Assembly: GCA_905221605.1 (NCBI GenBank)
Contig: CAJNDS010002246.1
Location: 784,458-848,457 of the forward strand
Origin: Symbiodinium natans
Lineage: Eukaryota > Sar > Dinophyceae > Suessiales > Symbiodiniaceae
Direction of reading: 5' to 3'
DNA length: 64,000 bases
The notes below the pieces were generated by a model. It worked only from the letters and a program-made list of their open reading frames with translations, ran no database searches and was not told where the DNA came from. Position numbers and translations under genes: made by a program. Shown here in pieces: positions 1 to 11,182 of the stretch (the stretch's first letter is position 1; every line of letters starts with the position of its first letter).

Positions 1-392
1 ACCGACCCCCCCAACCCCCCCCACCCCCCCACCCCCCGACCTGTCTTTTTGGCTTGAGCTTGTCCTGGTGCTACCCCCTACCCCCCCCAAACGATTCACA
101 GAACTCTGCCGGGGATGATCTTCCATGCGAGCGGGTCTCAACTATGCTCCAGCGGGGTCGGCGGCTTGAGCCGGAGGCTCTTAAATTGGAAGATGACAAG
201 CCCGACATCCTTTAAACCCTGCATGACATAACCCTAAACCCTGAACCCCCTAAAGTCACTAAAGCCCTGAACCCTAAACACTAAACCCTCCAACCTGCAA
301 ACCCTCAGCCCGAAACCCTCCACCCCCCAATCCAACCCCAAACCCGCAACCCTAGCCCCCAAACTTATAACGGTTACCAGGAAACCCCCTGC

Positions 393-461
393 AAAATCGG
401 GATTATAGTACCCCCTGTTATAATCCCTATTCAGGACTGTTAGGAATAAGGGGGAACATCC
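393..461 (-). mobile_element. Copy of a GGGATGTTCCCCC-ended repeat family
   Basis: Read on the minus strand it starts GGGATGTTCCCCCTTAT and continues with AACAGTC, AATAGGGATT and TACTATAATCC in the same order as the copy at 58971-59060. Non-coding. Family membership is judged by eye over about 70 bases. Confidence 0.6.
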
Positions 462-2245
462 CAGTTCTGCACTATCTTCTTCCTGTGCTTCCAGACTCAA
501 TCCCCTGAACCTTACACCTTAAACCCTAGACCTTCGGGAGTCGCCATCACCGCCTCCCTCCTTTAGTCCCATAACGAACCCTGAGTCCCAACCCCGCCTA
601 TAACCCCACAAGCCCAACACCCTCAACCCCAAAACCCTAAACCACGTCAACCCCAAACTCTGAACCCTAAACCCCAAACCCGAAACCCTAAACTGCCTTA
701 ACCCTAAACCCCAAACCCTAAACCCTAAACCCCCTTAACCCTTAATCCTAAACCCTAAACCCGCTGAGTCCCTGCACAAAATCGCGGCCGCGGCGCCCCA
801 CGCGTGCCCACCACGGCTGCCGAAGCACGAAGCGCACGGCCGAGGCGCCGTGCGCGCGCACGCCGAACCTGCGAGGCGATGTCAGGGTTTTGGGGTTTAG
901 CGGTTAGGGTTTAGGGTTTATGGTTTAGGGTTCAGGGTTTACGGTTTAGGGCTTAGGGATTAAGGTTTAGGGACTTAGGGTTCAGGGTTTTTTGGCTTGA
1001 GGACTGACGGGCTAAGGGTTCGTTCTAAGCGCGCTTAGGGTTGTGTGGGGGGCTTTAGGGTTCTTACAGCTCCTGGGGTTTTCGGGGGCTTGGCGGAGCT
1101 TCGGGTTTGTTCACACACACCCTCGAACACCAAATCTTCGTTGCATGGACGAGTTGTTGGCCCTTCTCACCAACTTGTTGACACAAGTGACACCTGTACA
1201 AAAGAGCTAGGCTCTAAATCCTGAGCCCTCAACCCTGAACCCTAAACCCGAAACCCTAAACCGCGAACCCTAAGCTGTTTGGCGTCCCGCCCAGGCACTG
1301 GGTCAGGAACTGCCCAACCACCACCTCGGATTTCTGCGCGACCTGAGTCGTCTGCAGGTGGTCTAGGCTTAGGGTCTAGGGTGTACGGCTTCAGGGTTTA
1401 GGGTTCCGGCTTCAGGGTTTAGGGTTTAGAGTTTCGGGTTTAGGGTTGAGCGTTTGGGGCGCACTAAACCCCGTAGATTCTGAAAAACAATGGCCCTAAA
1501 CCCTGAGCAACTTCTCTCGACACACTGAGCCCTAGACCCCAAAGGCTTAAACCGAAAGTGTCCTAAACCCTAACACCCTACACCCCCAAACCCTAAACCC
1601 TAAAGCCCTAAACCCTGAACCCCTGATGCTGAACCCTCAACCCTAAACCCTATAAACCCTAAACCCGAAACCCTAAACCCCAAACCCAAACCCCCAAACC
1701 CTAAACCCTAAACCCCTGAACCCTAAACTTGCAGCTGCGGAGCCGTGTGCACGAACTGTGACAGCCGGTTGGGCAGAGCGCTGCGTGGCGGAGCTGCGGT
1801 CGCCTCGGCCTCAAAGGGCTTTTGGCGGGTTTTCGGGTTTTAGGGTTTAAGGTTTAGGGTTAGGGTTTAGGGCTTAGGGTTCAGGGTGCTAGGGTGTTAG
1901 GGTTTTAGGGTGTTAGGGTTTTGGGGTGCTAAGGTTTTGGGGTGTTGGGGTTTGGGTTTTGGGGTGTTAGGGTTTTAGGGTTTAGGAGTTTAGGGTGCTA
2001 GGGTTTTGGGGTGTTGGGTTTTTGGGTTTTGGCTTCAGGGTGTTAGAGTTTTAGGGTGCTAAGGTTTTAGGGTGTTAGGGTTTTGTGGTGCTAAGGTTCT
2101 GGGGTGCTAGGATTTTAGGGTTTAGGGTTTGGGGTGTTAGGGTTTTAGGGTTTTAGAGTTTAAGGGCTTAAGGTCCGCCGACCCTGGCGGCGTGTTGGAT
2201 GGTTTTGGGGGAGGGAACCCTCCCCCTCCCCTCCCTTACACCCCG

Positions 2246-2246
<1 letters not shown>

Positions 2247-2284
<38 letters not shown>
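2247..2284. repeat. 38-base G tract
   Basis: An uninterrupted run of 38 G. Shorter G tracts occur at 45656-45681, 12901-12916, 13411-13431, 22081-22094 and 61482-61497. Length is prone to sequencing error. Confidence 0.9.
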
Positions 2285-2285
<1 letters not shown>

Positions 2286-3265
2286 CCCATGCAAAAGGTT
2301 GCCTATGTTGCAACCTTACGCCAACTAGTTCGAAGCCTCTACCCCCCCCCCCCCCATTCCCACAACACGTCCTCAAAACCCTCGAAGCCTGGTTTAGGTG
2401 TAGAGTTTCAGCGTTTAGGCTTTAGGGTAACAACCATTCCGGCTTTGAGGGTTGAGAGGTTTCGGGCCTCTTGGGTCGGCGGCCTGAGCCGGAGGCTCTA
2501 AATTTTGGTTTAGGGTTTAGGGCTTTAAGGCTTTAGGGTTTAGGGTGTTTGGGTTTTAGGTGTCAGGGGTTTAGGGGTTTGGGGTTTTAGGGTGTAAGGG
2601 TCTTAGGGTGCCAGGAAATAAAGAAAAAACCGCAGCCCGAAGCCCTAAGCCCTAAACCCAAAACCGTGAATCCCAGAGACGAGGCTTCTCTTGCCACAGA
2701 AAGGTTTAGGATTCAGAGTTAAGGCTTAGAGTATAGGGGTAGGGTTTCGGGTTTAGGATTTGGGGTTTAGGGTTTAGGGTTTAGGGTTTGGGTGCAGGGC
2801 TTTTGCTGTGATATATCGTATAAGCTGTGAAGGTTGGAACGCGGACTCGTTTTCGACAGCTTCGTGAAATGCGAAGAGCAGCCATGGCCCGATTGTGGAG
2901 GGCCTTCTAACATCTTTATCCCACCCCAGCCCGTCTCAGGCGGCAAAAAACCATCCAACCTGTTCCTTTTAGGGTTTAGGCCGAAACTCAAGTCAACTGC
3001 CCACTTCCAGAAAACTTTTCCATTGCAGAGTGTCTCGCGCCAGAGGTTGGGGTCCTAGGCATTCAGAAAACTCCAGCGTGAGGCAGGGCGATACCTCCAG
3101 GCAGGCGTCCTGGTTACATGGTTTTTCGGGACCAGTACTGGTCCCGAGGAGAACCTGCTCCGGCACCGGGCCCCTCGCGGTGTGCTACCGACCTCCGAGC
3201 TGCAGGAGGGGGCAAGCGACCTGGGTCGACCTGCGCCATAGAGGTCGAAGGCAGCCTAGGCCCTG

Positions 3266-3362
3266 GTTTTTAGGGTTTAGGGGTTTAGGGGTTTAGGGGT
3301 TTAGGGGTTTAGGGGTTTAGGGGTTTAGGGGTTTAGGGGTTTAGGGGTTTAGGGGTTAGGGG
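3266..3362. repeat. (TTTAGGGG)n octamer array
   Basis: About twelve near-perfect 8-base units, a local variant of the TTTAGGG heptamer, ending in a few seven-base and degenerate units. Confidence 0.85.
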
Positions 3363-4619
3363 TTAGGGTTTAGGGGAAAACTCTGAAAACCTGAATACGG
3401 TTAAGGCCTTTAAACCTGAGAGTCCGCGAAGGCCGAACAGAACCAAACCCGGCCTCCTGCTCAAACTTCTCCCCGGGCTTGAGGAGTATGTCCTCGGAAC
3501 CCCACACCAGAAACCCTAAGCCCCCTATGTAAGCCCCCGAAACCCTAAACCCTAAACCCTAAGCCCTAAACTCCCTAAATCCTAAACCCTGAACCCTAAA
3601 CCCTCAGCCCTTAACCCTCAATCCTAAACACCCTAAACCCAAGCCAGCAAAGTGGCAGGGAGGGTTGTGGCCCCAGGGGGTTTCAAAACAGGTTAGGGGG
3701 AAGGGGGGGGGGGGGGTTGGGGCCAAGGCCAACATGAAATGAAGGTCAGGTCGCGTGACTTAGTTTCAGTGCAGGTCGGGGACACTAATTCCGCTACTTT
3801 CGGCTGACCTCGCGTGACCTCGCCATAACTTGCTCAGTCTAGATCCTAAACCCTAAACCCTAAATGCGAATCCCTAAACCCTAAGCCCTAAACTCCAAAC
3901 CCTAAACCCTAAACCCTAAACCCTAAACCCTCAATCGTAGGGCTTGGAACTTGGGTTTCCACTTGCAGGAGGAGAGCTTGGAGCCTCTCGGAGGGTGGGG
4001 GCTTCGAAAAAGCAAGGGTTTAGGGTATAGGGTTGAGGGTTTGGGGTTTAGGGTTTAGGGTTTAGGGTTAGGGTTTGGGGTTTGGGGTTTGGGGTTTGGG
4101 GTTTGGGGCTTCGGGGCTTCAGGGCTTCGGGCTTCGGGTGGGCAAAACCCGGCGTACTCCTAACCCCCTTGAGCCCCTGACGCCCTTGAACCTCTTAAAC
4201 CCCCAAAAACCCTCATCCTGCAGCCCAATTAAAATTAAACCCTGAACCTCTGAAACCCCCAAACCCCCTAACCCTAAATCCAAAAACCCTGAACCTCTTC
4301 AACCCCAAAACCCCAAACCTCAAGGAGAAGACTCCAAAACCCCTAACCCTAAACCCCAAGCCCTAAACCCTAAACCCTATACCCTCAACCCTAAACCCTC
4401 AACCCTCAACCCTCAACCCCAAACCCCTAGCCCTAAAGAGAAGGCTCCAGACTGTCAACTGTCACGCCGGTGCGGTGCGAGTGGATCATCCGGATGCTGC
4501 TGTCCGTCGCACCTCGTGGGCAGGTTTTAAACAGCTAGGGTTTAGGGTTTAGGGTGTAGGGTTTAGGGCTTAGGGTTCAGGGTTTAGGGTTTAGGGTTTA
4601 GGGTTTAGGCTTTAAGGTT

Positions 4620-5088
4620 TAGGGTTTAGGGTTTAGGGTTTAGGGCTTAGGCTTTAGGCTTTAGGCTTTAGGCTTTAGGCTTTAGGCTTTAGGCTTTAGG
4701 CTTTAGGCTTTAGGCTTTAGGCTTTAGGCTTTAGGCTGTAGGCTTTAGGCTTTAGGCTTTAGGCTTTAGGCTTTAGGCTGTAGGCTTTAGGCTTTAGGCT
4801 TTAGGCTTTAGGCTTTAGGCTTTAGGCTTTAGGCTTTAGGCTTTAGGCTTTAGGCTTTAGGCTTTAGGCTTTAGGCTTTAGGCGTTAGGCTTTAGGCTTT
4901 AGGCTTTAGGCTTTAGGCTTTAGGCTTTAGGCTTTTGGCTTTAGGCTTTAGGCTTTAGGCTTTAGGCTTTAGGCTTTAGGCTTTAGGCTTTAGGCTTTAG
5001 GCTTTTTTTAACTGGAATCACCTTGGTCAGGCAGAGCGTGTAGTATAGTCGCTCTCCGGGTTTAGGCTTTAGGCTTTAGGCTTTAGGG
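4620..5088. repeat. Long (TTTAGGC)n variant array
   Basis: After a short TTTAGGG run, more than fifty TTTAGGC heptamers follow with rare variants (CTGTAGG, TTTTGGC), interrupted once by a unique island at about 5006-5058. A single-base variant has been homogenised over some 400 bases. Confidence 0.9.
5022..5051 (-). CDS. Candidate micro-exon inside the TTTAGGC array
   Basis: A 55-base non-repetitive island splits the long TTTAGGC array. On the minus strand it reads ERLYYTLCLTK between an AG acceptor (GGAGAG|CGAC) and a GT donor (CCAAG|GTGAT). Too short for homology; proposed only because other islands of this type are exons. Confidence 0.25.
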
Positions 5089-5603
5089 TCTAGGGTCTAG
5101 GGTTAGGGTTAGGGTTAGGGTTGAGGGTGGTTTGACATTTTAGGCTTAGGATTCAAGATCTTCGGTTGCTCCGCACGCAAGGCTTCAATCTCGCAGCCCT
5201 CTGGCACCCTCTCGCCTCCCGCAAAAGTGTCGCCTATGTGCCCGTGACCACTTGCTCATTGCCCTAAACCCTAGACCGTAAAACCCCAAACCCTAAACCC
5301 TAAACCCCAACCCCAAACCCCAAACCCTAAGCCCTAAACCCTAAAACCATAAACCCTAAACCCCAAACCTCAAAACCTAAACCCTAAACCCCTAAACCCG
5401 AAGCCCCAAACCCTAAACCCTAAATCCCAAACCCTAAACCCTAAACCCCAAACCCTAAACCCTAAACCCTAAACCCTAAACCCTAAACCCCACCTAAGAA
5501 ACTCAGCACACCCGGGGCCTCTCAGCATGCCTTCCGTCATGCTGCCGCAGCTCCGTCGCGCAGGACTTGCGGGCGCCTCCTCCGCGGCCCCAAGCATGTC
5601 TAG

Positions 5604-5790
5604 GTAGGGTTTAGGGTTTAGGGTTTAGGGTTTAGGGTTTAGGGTTTAGGGTTTAGGGTTTAGGGTTTAGGGTTTAGGGTTTAGGGTTTAGGGTTAGGGT
5701 TTAGGGTTTGGGGTTTAGGGTTTGGGGCTTGGGGCTTGGGGTTTAGGGCTTAGGGCTTAGGGCTTAGGGCTTAGGGCTTAGGGCTTACGG
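5604..5790. repeat. TTTAGGG array grading into CTTAGGG
   Basis: Thirteen or more perfect TTTAGGG units from about 5607, then mixed TTTGGGG and CTTGGGG, then CTTAGGG units. Confidence 0.9.
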
Positions 5791-6843
5791 TTTAGTTGGG
5801 GCTTGGATGGTTGGGGCTATAGGAGCTTACCCTAAACCCTAACCCTGAAATCCAGGGTGCTGAGAGCGCTTCCCCCTTCTAAGCCCTGCCTATGCTAAGC
5901 TCCCCCCAAGTCCTCAACAACTTTTGTTTCTTTCTGTGGTCTTTCTGTGGGGTTCCAAACAAAGAGAGACAGAGGCGGTAACTTAAAGAACCGCTCCCAA
6001 AATGAGGAAACACTTTCAGGGGGTTCCCATTTTTCAGAAAGCAAGGAGGGTCTCCTGCTTTTGGAATACTCGAAGAGCCCGCATGAAACCCGGAATCCTG
6101 ACCCCATGAGCTCCCCCTCAAAAAGATTCCCTTACAAACTAGACCCTGAAACCTTCCGGAACCAAAGCCTGAACGAACCCTGTCCCGAATTGAGCTTAAA
6201 CCCCGAACCCACTTCCCAAACCGTAAGCATCACTGAGGCCCGTCAAGAGCCGATTGTCCCGAACTTCGCTCTAAGCCTTCGAGCATCCAAAATCCTAACC
6301 CCAATTCAAAGCCCCAAAACAAAGCCATACGTGGGAATGGCACTCCGGGAAGACTCTGTGGGATTTCTCTGCGGGGTTCGTCTCTGGAAACGGACACTCC
6401 AGGGGTACGTTGCGGGATTTTCTGTGGGAGAGTTTGCTGAGTTCTCTGTCCAGGAACGCTCCCCCTAAACCCTAAACCCTAAACCCTAAACCCTAAACCC
6501 TAAACCGGGGGGCGGTGGTGCTTCTCTGGTGGAGGAAACCCAAAAAAGAACCAGAGATCTGGACGAGAAGAGTATCTGAGGGAAAAGCAGCGTTGAAAAA
6601 CCCATTGACACCTTTAAAAACGTTAAACCCCCGAAAGCCCTGAACATGTCCTTCCAAGCCTAGAAAAACCCTCAACCTTCGAAGCCTATGCCTAAACCCT
6701 AAACCCTAAACCCTAAACCCTAAACCCTAAACCCTAAACCCTAAACCCTAAACCCTAAACCCTAAACCCTAAACCCTAGACCTGTAGCCTAAACCCTGAA
6801 CCCTAAGCATGAAGACATCCCAGAAGCTGGAGTTTCATCCCGC

Positions 6844-6891
6844 CTCTTCCTCCTCAAGGCCCTCCGTGCGCATGAGCGCCATCCAGCGCTC
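6844..6891 (-). CDS. Candidate small exon (ERWMALMRTEGLEEEE)
   Basis: A 48-base minus-strand exon candidate with acceptor ACACAG|GAG and donor GAAGAG|GCGGG (GC type), in an island flanked by CCCTAAA on the left and TTTAGGG on the right like the proven exons. It could belong to the cytoplasmic tail of the giant gene. Its phase does not match candidate exon 39, so at least one intermediate exon or boundary is missing. Confidence 0.35.
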
Positions 6892-7575
6892 CTGTGTAGA
6901 CCCTGTACCCTTTCGGGTTTAGGGCTTAGGGTTTGGGGGCTTCGCAGATTTAGGGCTTTGCCAAGAGGCCTTTACAGACTGTTCAGGAGCCGGTTCTGCG
7001 AATCGGGTTTGGGGCTGTAGGTCAGGGTTTAAGGTTTAGGGTTTAGGGTTTAGGGTTTAGGGTTTAGGGTTTAGGGTTTAGGGTTTAGGGTTTAGGGTTT
7101 AGGGTTTAGGGTTTAGGGTTTAGGGTTTAGGGTTTAGGGTTTAGGGCTTGGGTTCAAAATTTATGGGTCTGATGTGTTTGCTGGGCTTACGGCAATGTAG
7201 GGCGCTTGTTTTCTCGTGGGCCTGTTAGGGTCTTACTGAGCTTGGCAGGGCTCCGAACCTCCTGACACCCCCCTTTTTAGGGTTGAGGGTTGAGGGTTTA
7301 GGGTTTAGGGTTTAGGGTTTAGGGTTTAGGGTTTAGGGTTTAGGGTTTAGGGTTTAGGGGTTAGGGGTTAGGGTGTAGGGTTTAGGGTTTAGGGTTTAGG
7401 GTAGGGTTTGGGGTTTAGGGTTTAGGGTTTAGGGTTTAGGGTTTAGGGTTTAGGGCTTAGGGTTTAGAGTTTAAGGTTTAGGGATTAGGGTTTAGGGCTT
7501 AGGGTTTAGAGTTTAAGGTTTAGGGTTTAGGGTTTAGGGTCAGAAACCGCAGCAACGAAGATCGAAGGTTTCGAC

Positions 7576-7697
7576 CTTTGAGGCACCGGGCCATGGGCTG
7601 CTTGCACTTTGACATGTAGTCTTCCCCGGAATAGGTCCGGGTGCATGTGGGGTTCAAGTATGCTGCCAGCTACAGCATACTGCATGAGCCAAGGTGC
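7576..7697 (-). CDS. Candidate exon 39 of the giant gene
   Basis: Minus-strand open island with acceptor TTCAAG|GCACC and donor CAAAG|GTCG. Peptide pieces APWLMQYAVAGSILEPHMH and LFRGRLHVKVQAAHGPV. The second is faintly like the first strand of a C2 or PLAT domain, but too short to call. The opposite strand is also open here and has an attractive GTAAG donor near 7710, so the strand is uncertain. Minus is preferred because every solid exon around it is minus. Confidence 0.35.
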
Positions 7698-7863
7698 CTT
7701 GAAAGTGAGGTGGAAGGTAAGACTGCCCCTTGGGTTTAGGGTTTAGGGTTTAGGGTTTAGGGTTTAGGGTTTAGGGTTTAGGGTTTAGGGTTTAGGGTTT
7801 AGGGTTTAGGGTTTAGGGTTTAGGGTTTAGGGTTTAGGGTTTAGGGTATGTCTTGTTCAGGGC

Positions 7864-7992
7864 AGAGACGCATTGCAGCATACACTGCCCTGTGAAGAGC
7901 ATTCTTGAAGCCAGCCCCGGCTCCGGCCTGAAACCGTGAATCACTTTCAGCATGGCATCCATGTCTTGGCTGAAGGCCAGAGCCAGCAGGGG
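7864..7992 (-). CDS. Candidate exon 38 of the giant gene
   Basis: An island between telomere-type arrays, open on the minus strand for the full length. Peptide pieces: LLALAFSQDMDAMLKVIHGF, then RPEPGLASRMLFTGQCMLQC. It is phase-compatible with exon 37 (acceptor CTAAG|CCCC, phase 0). The donor is not settled; GC and GT choices exist between 7928 and 7864. No domain recognised. Confidence 0.4.
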
Positions 7993-8096
7993 CTTAGGGT
8001 TTAGGGTTTGGGGTTTCTAGGCTCTGCCCTGGGGCAGAAAGGCTCTAGGCAGGTAAATGCCAAAAGCTCACCCCACTCTCAGGCTTTGGGCTCAAA

Positions 8097-8700
8097 GGTT
8101 TGGGATCTAGGGTTTCGGGTTGAACCCTAAACCCCGAAACCCTAAAATGTGAAATGAACCCCCTATAAACCCCTTTTACGCCCCTACAATCCCTGAAGCA
8201 CCCGTAGAATCCCCCATAAACACCAATTCCCCCCAAAAGACCCAAAAAACCGCAAAACCCAAAAGAACCCTAAACCCTAAGCCCTAAACCCTAAAATACC
8301 CTAAACCCTCAGCCCTAAACCCCAAACACAAAAAAACCGAAACCCGAAATCCGAAACCCGAACCCCTGAACCCTAAACCCTAAACCCTAACCCTACTCAA
8401 GGTTTGGGGTCTAGGGTTTCGGGTTGAACCCTAGACCCCGAAACCCTAAACCCTGGTTTTGGGGCTTGGGGTTTAAAATAAACCCCCCTATAAACCCCTT
8501 ATACGCCCATTTTAATCCCTGAAGCACCCGTAGAATCCCTCATAAACCCCAATTCCCCCCTCAAAAAACCCAAAAACCCAAAACCCCAAAAACCCTAAGA
8601 ACCCTAAACCCTAAACCGCAAAATACCCTAAACCCTCAGCCCTAAACCCCAAACACGAAAAAACCCGAAACCCTAAACCCTAAACCCGAAACCCTAAACC
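8097..8700. repeat. Tandem duplication of a 300-bp telomere-rich segment
   Basis: Two copies, about 8097-8395 and 8401-8700, share the order: ctagggtttcgggttgaacc, cctataaacccctt, tccctgaagcacccgtagaa, cccataaac, then runs of aaaccc and acaccctcagccctaaacc. The copies have diverged by small changes. No coding sequence. Confidence 0.75.
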
Positions 8701-8797
8701 CTGAACCCTAAACCCTAAACCCTAAACCCTACACCCTAAACCCTAAACCCTAAACCCTAAACCCTAAACCCTAAACCCTAAGCCGCCACAATGAGGC

Positions 8798-11182
8798 CTC
8801 CCAGGGAAGCGCGCGGGCGGACCGGCGGTCGACTTGAACCGCGCGGACCAAGGCCAGCATGAAGAGGGCGATGACCTGCAGGGGGGGTGTAGGGTTTAGG
8901 GGTTTAGGGTTTAGGGTTTAGGGCTTAGGGCTTAGGGTTTAGGGTTTAGGGTTTAGGGTTTCGGGTTTAGGGTTTAGGGTGTAGGGTTTAGGGTTTAGGG
9001 TTTATATAGGGTTTAGTAGGGTTCAAGGGATCAGAGGGTTCAGAGGATTCACGGGGTTCACAGGGTTCACAGGGTTCATAGGGATCATAGGGTTACTAGG
9101 GTTCCTAAATTTCATAGGGTTCAGGGCTTGATTAGGGGGATAGGGTCTGTTCGCTTAGAGCTTAGGATCCAAACTTCAACAGACGCTCCAAGTCCTAAAC
9201 CCTAAACCCTAAGCCCTAGATCCTATGAACTCTGGAAACCCTCCAAACCTCTAAAAGGCTCTAAGCCCTACAGCCTAAGCACTAAGCCCTAAACCCTAAA
9301 CGCTAAACCCCCTAAAACCCCTAAAACCCCTAAACCCCCTGAACCCCCTAAACCCCCTAAACCCCCTAAACCCCCTAAACCCCCTAAACCCCCTAAACCT
9401 CCTAAACCTCCTAAACCCCCTAAACCGCCTAAACCCCCTAAACCCCCTAAACCCCCAAAACCCCCTAAACCCCCTAAACCCCCTAAACCTCCTAAACCTC
9501 CTAAACCCCCTACACCCCCTAAACCCCCTAAACCCCCTAAACCCCCAAACCCCCTAAACCCCCTAAACCCCCTAAACCCCTTAAACCCCCTAAAACCCCC
9601 TAAACCCCCTAAAAACCCCCTAAACCCCCCTAAACCCCCTAAACCCCAAAACCCCTAAACCCCCGAAACCCCCTAAACCCCGTAAACCCCCCTACACCCC
9701 CTAAACCCCCTAAACCCCCTAAACCCACTAAACCCCCTAAACCCCCTAGACCCCCTAAGCCCTAAGCCCCAAGCCCGAAGCCCTGAGCCCTCAGCCGCAC
9801 CGAGTAGGTGACAATGGCCGGCACTGACAGCAGCCGGTCACCTGGAAGCTCCCTTTCGCATACTTGTGGGGGCCGGGGGGCCCAGGGTTTAGGGCGTAAG
9901 GTTTAGGGAACTTTGGTGTAGATTAGGGCTTAGGGTTGTTTCAGGGTGCGTAGATTGGGGTAACCTCTAAACCCTAAACCCTAAACCCTAAACCCTAATT
10001 TGGGGGCTTTGGGGTTGCGCTGAGAAGGCTCACACCGAAGCCTGGAAGGCATACGAAGACAGCCCAGTTTTCCGAGCAAACCCTAAAATCCTGCAACTAT
10101 CAAACCCTAAACCCTAAACCCTAAACCCTAAACCCTAAACCCTAAACCCTAAACCCTAAACCCCCTATAAAACCTGAAAGCCCCTTAAGCCCTCAACCCT
10201 CAAACCCTTAACCCCAAAAACATCTGAAAACCTTTACAGAGCTCAAAGCCTGGCAACCCAATGCCAGCTGAAGCCAGAAATTCAAAAGCCGCCCTCCTCA
10301 GTCGCCTAACCCTACTCAAGGCTTCTTTCAATCCAGGGCACCCTTACAGATTCGTTCGGAGGATTCCTTATCAGAGAGAAACCCAAATTTCAACACCCTA
10401 AACCCGAGTCCCTAAATCCTGAACCCGAAACCCAAACCCTCCCCCCCAAAACCCTGAACCCCGAAACAAGAAGGGCCCCAATCTAGCCTCAGAATCCGGC
10501 ACCCCCGGCCCTAAACCTGAGATCACCCTGAAACCCTCCCTCAAACTCTAAAACCCTCAAACCCTCATTCAACCCTAAACCCTAAACCCTAAACCCTAAA
10601 CCCTCAACCCTAAACCCTAAACCCTAAACTCAACGTCTGGTCCCTCAACCTTCTCGGCCCACTCAACCCGAAGCCGGTTAACTTGCTGGCTAATTATAAG
10701 GAATCAGGGTTTAAGGGCTTTAGGGCTTAGGGAGGAGGGGTTCAGCGTTTTGGGAGTTCGGGTTCTAGGATTTTGGGTTCAAGGTTTAGGGTTTAGGGAG
10801 TTAGGGGGTTCAGGGTTTAGGGTTTAGGCTTCAGGGTTTAGGGTTTTCGGGGTTCAGCGTTTAGGGTATAGGGAGTTAGGGTTAACGGTTTCAGTGGTCC
10901 AGGGTTCAGGGAGGTAGAGTTTTTATTACTCAACCGTAAACCCGGAACCCTGAACCCGACCTGATGCCCCTTAAGTGCCCTAATAGGGTTATAAGTACAG
11001 TTCTAATTAGCTACCTGAACCTCCATGGATACCCTCAACCCTAAACCCTAAACCCTAAACCCTAAACCCTAAACCCTAAACCCTACCATGAACCTCCAAG
11101 CAAGTTTGGGGGCGCTGCCTCGCCGCAGGTTTGCGATGCCGGTCTCCGCAAGGAAGGCCCAGGCCGTCGCGCAGGAGAGCTT
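8798..11182 (-). CDS. Post-GPS membrane exons 35-37 of the giant gene
   Basis: Exon 35 (11182-11102) carries [18 protein letters not shown]. Exon 36 (9848-9801) and exon 37 (8875-8798) join in phase to make one hydrophobic helix, [11 protein letters not shown] plus [13 protein letters not shown], followed by the basic segment QVDRRSARA. That is the expected inside-positive end of a membrane span. A first transmembrane helix soon after GPS fits both polycystin-like and adhesion-receptor-like topologies. The exon 36 donor is GT. Exon 35 uses GC, and its intron starts with a motif also found beside the exon 13 donor. Confidence 0.6.

Larger units (their letters stand above)
1..6843. other. Poorly resolved left end: telomere-type arrays and short islands
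   Basis: Mostly degenerate CCCTAAA and TTTAGGG tracts in alternating orientation. GC-rich islands lie near 775-890, 1270-1370, 1735-1825, 3060-3260, 3930-4010, 4445-4530 and 5490-5610. Several are open on the minus strand (for example about 1825-1735 and 5605-5490) and may be 3' exons of the giant gene, but none has a recognisable domain or a phase-proven neighbour. A 36-base segment around 155-190 recurs with few changes around 2471-2508. The longer open stretch at about 5947-6468 (+) shows no domain and no coding-like bias. Confidence 0.5.

Noticed and set aside
44-60. Possible relic of the dinoflagellate spliced leader (TTTTGGCTTGAG)
   Set aside because: Matches the known leader only over a short T/G-rich core with mismatches; the flanking bases do not fit.
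5947-6468. 173-codon plus-strand open frame
   Set aside because: No domain, Pro/Ser-rich composition, ends in CCCTAAA units, and all supported genes are on the other strand.
7639-7711. Plus-strand exon with a GTAAG donor
   Set aside because: Attractive splice signals, but no partner exon on the plus strand; the minus reading is open longer and agrees with neighbouring genes.
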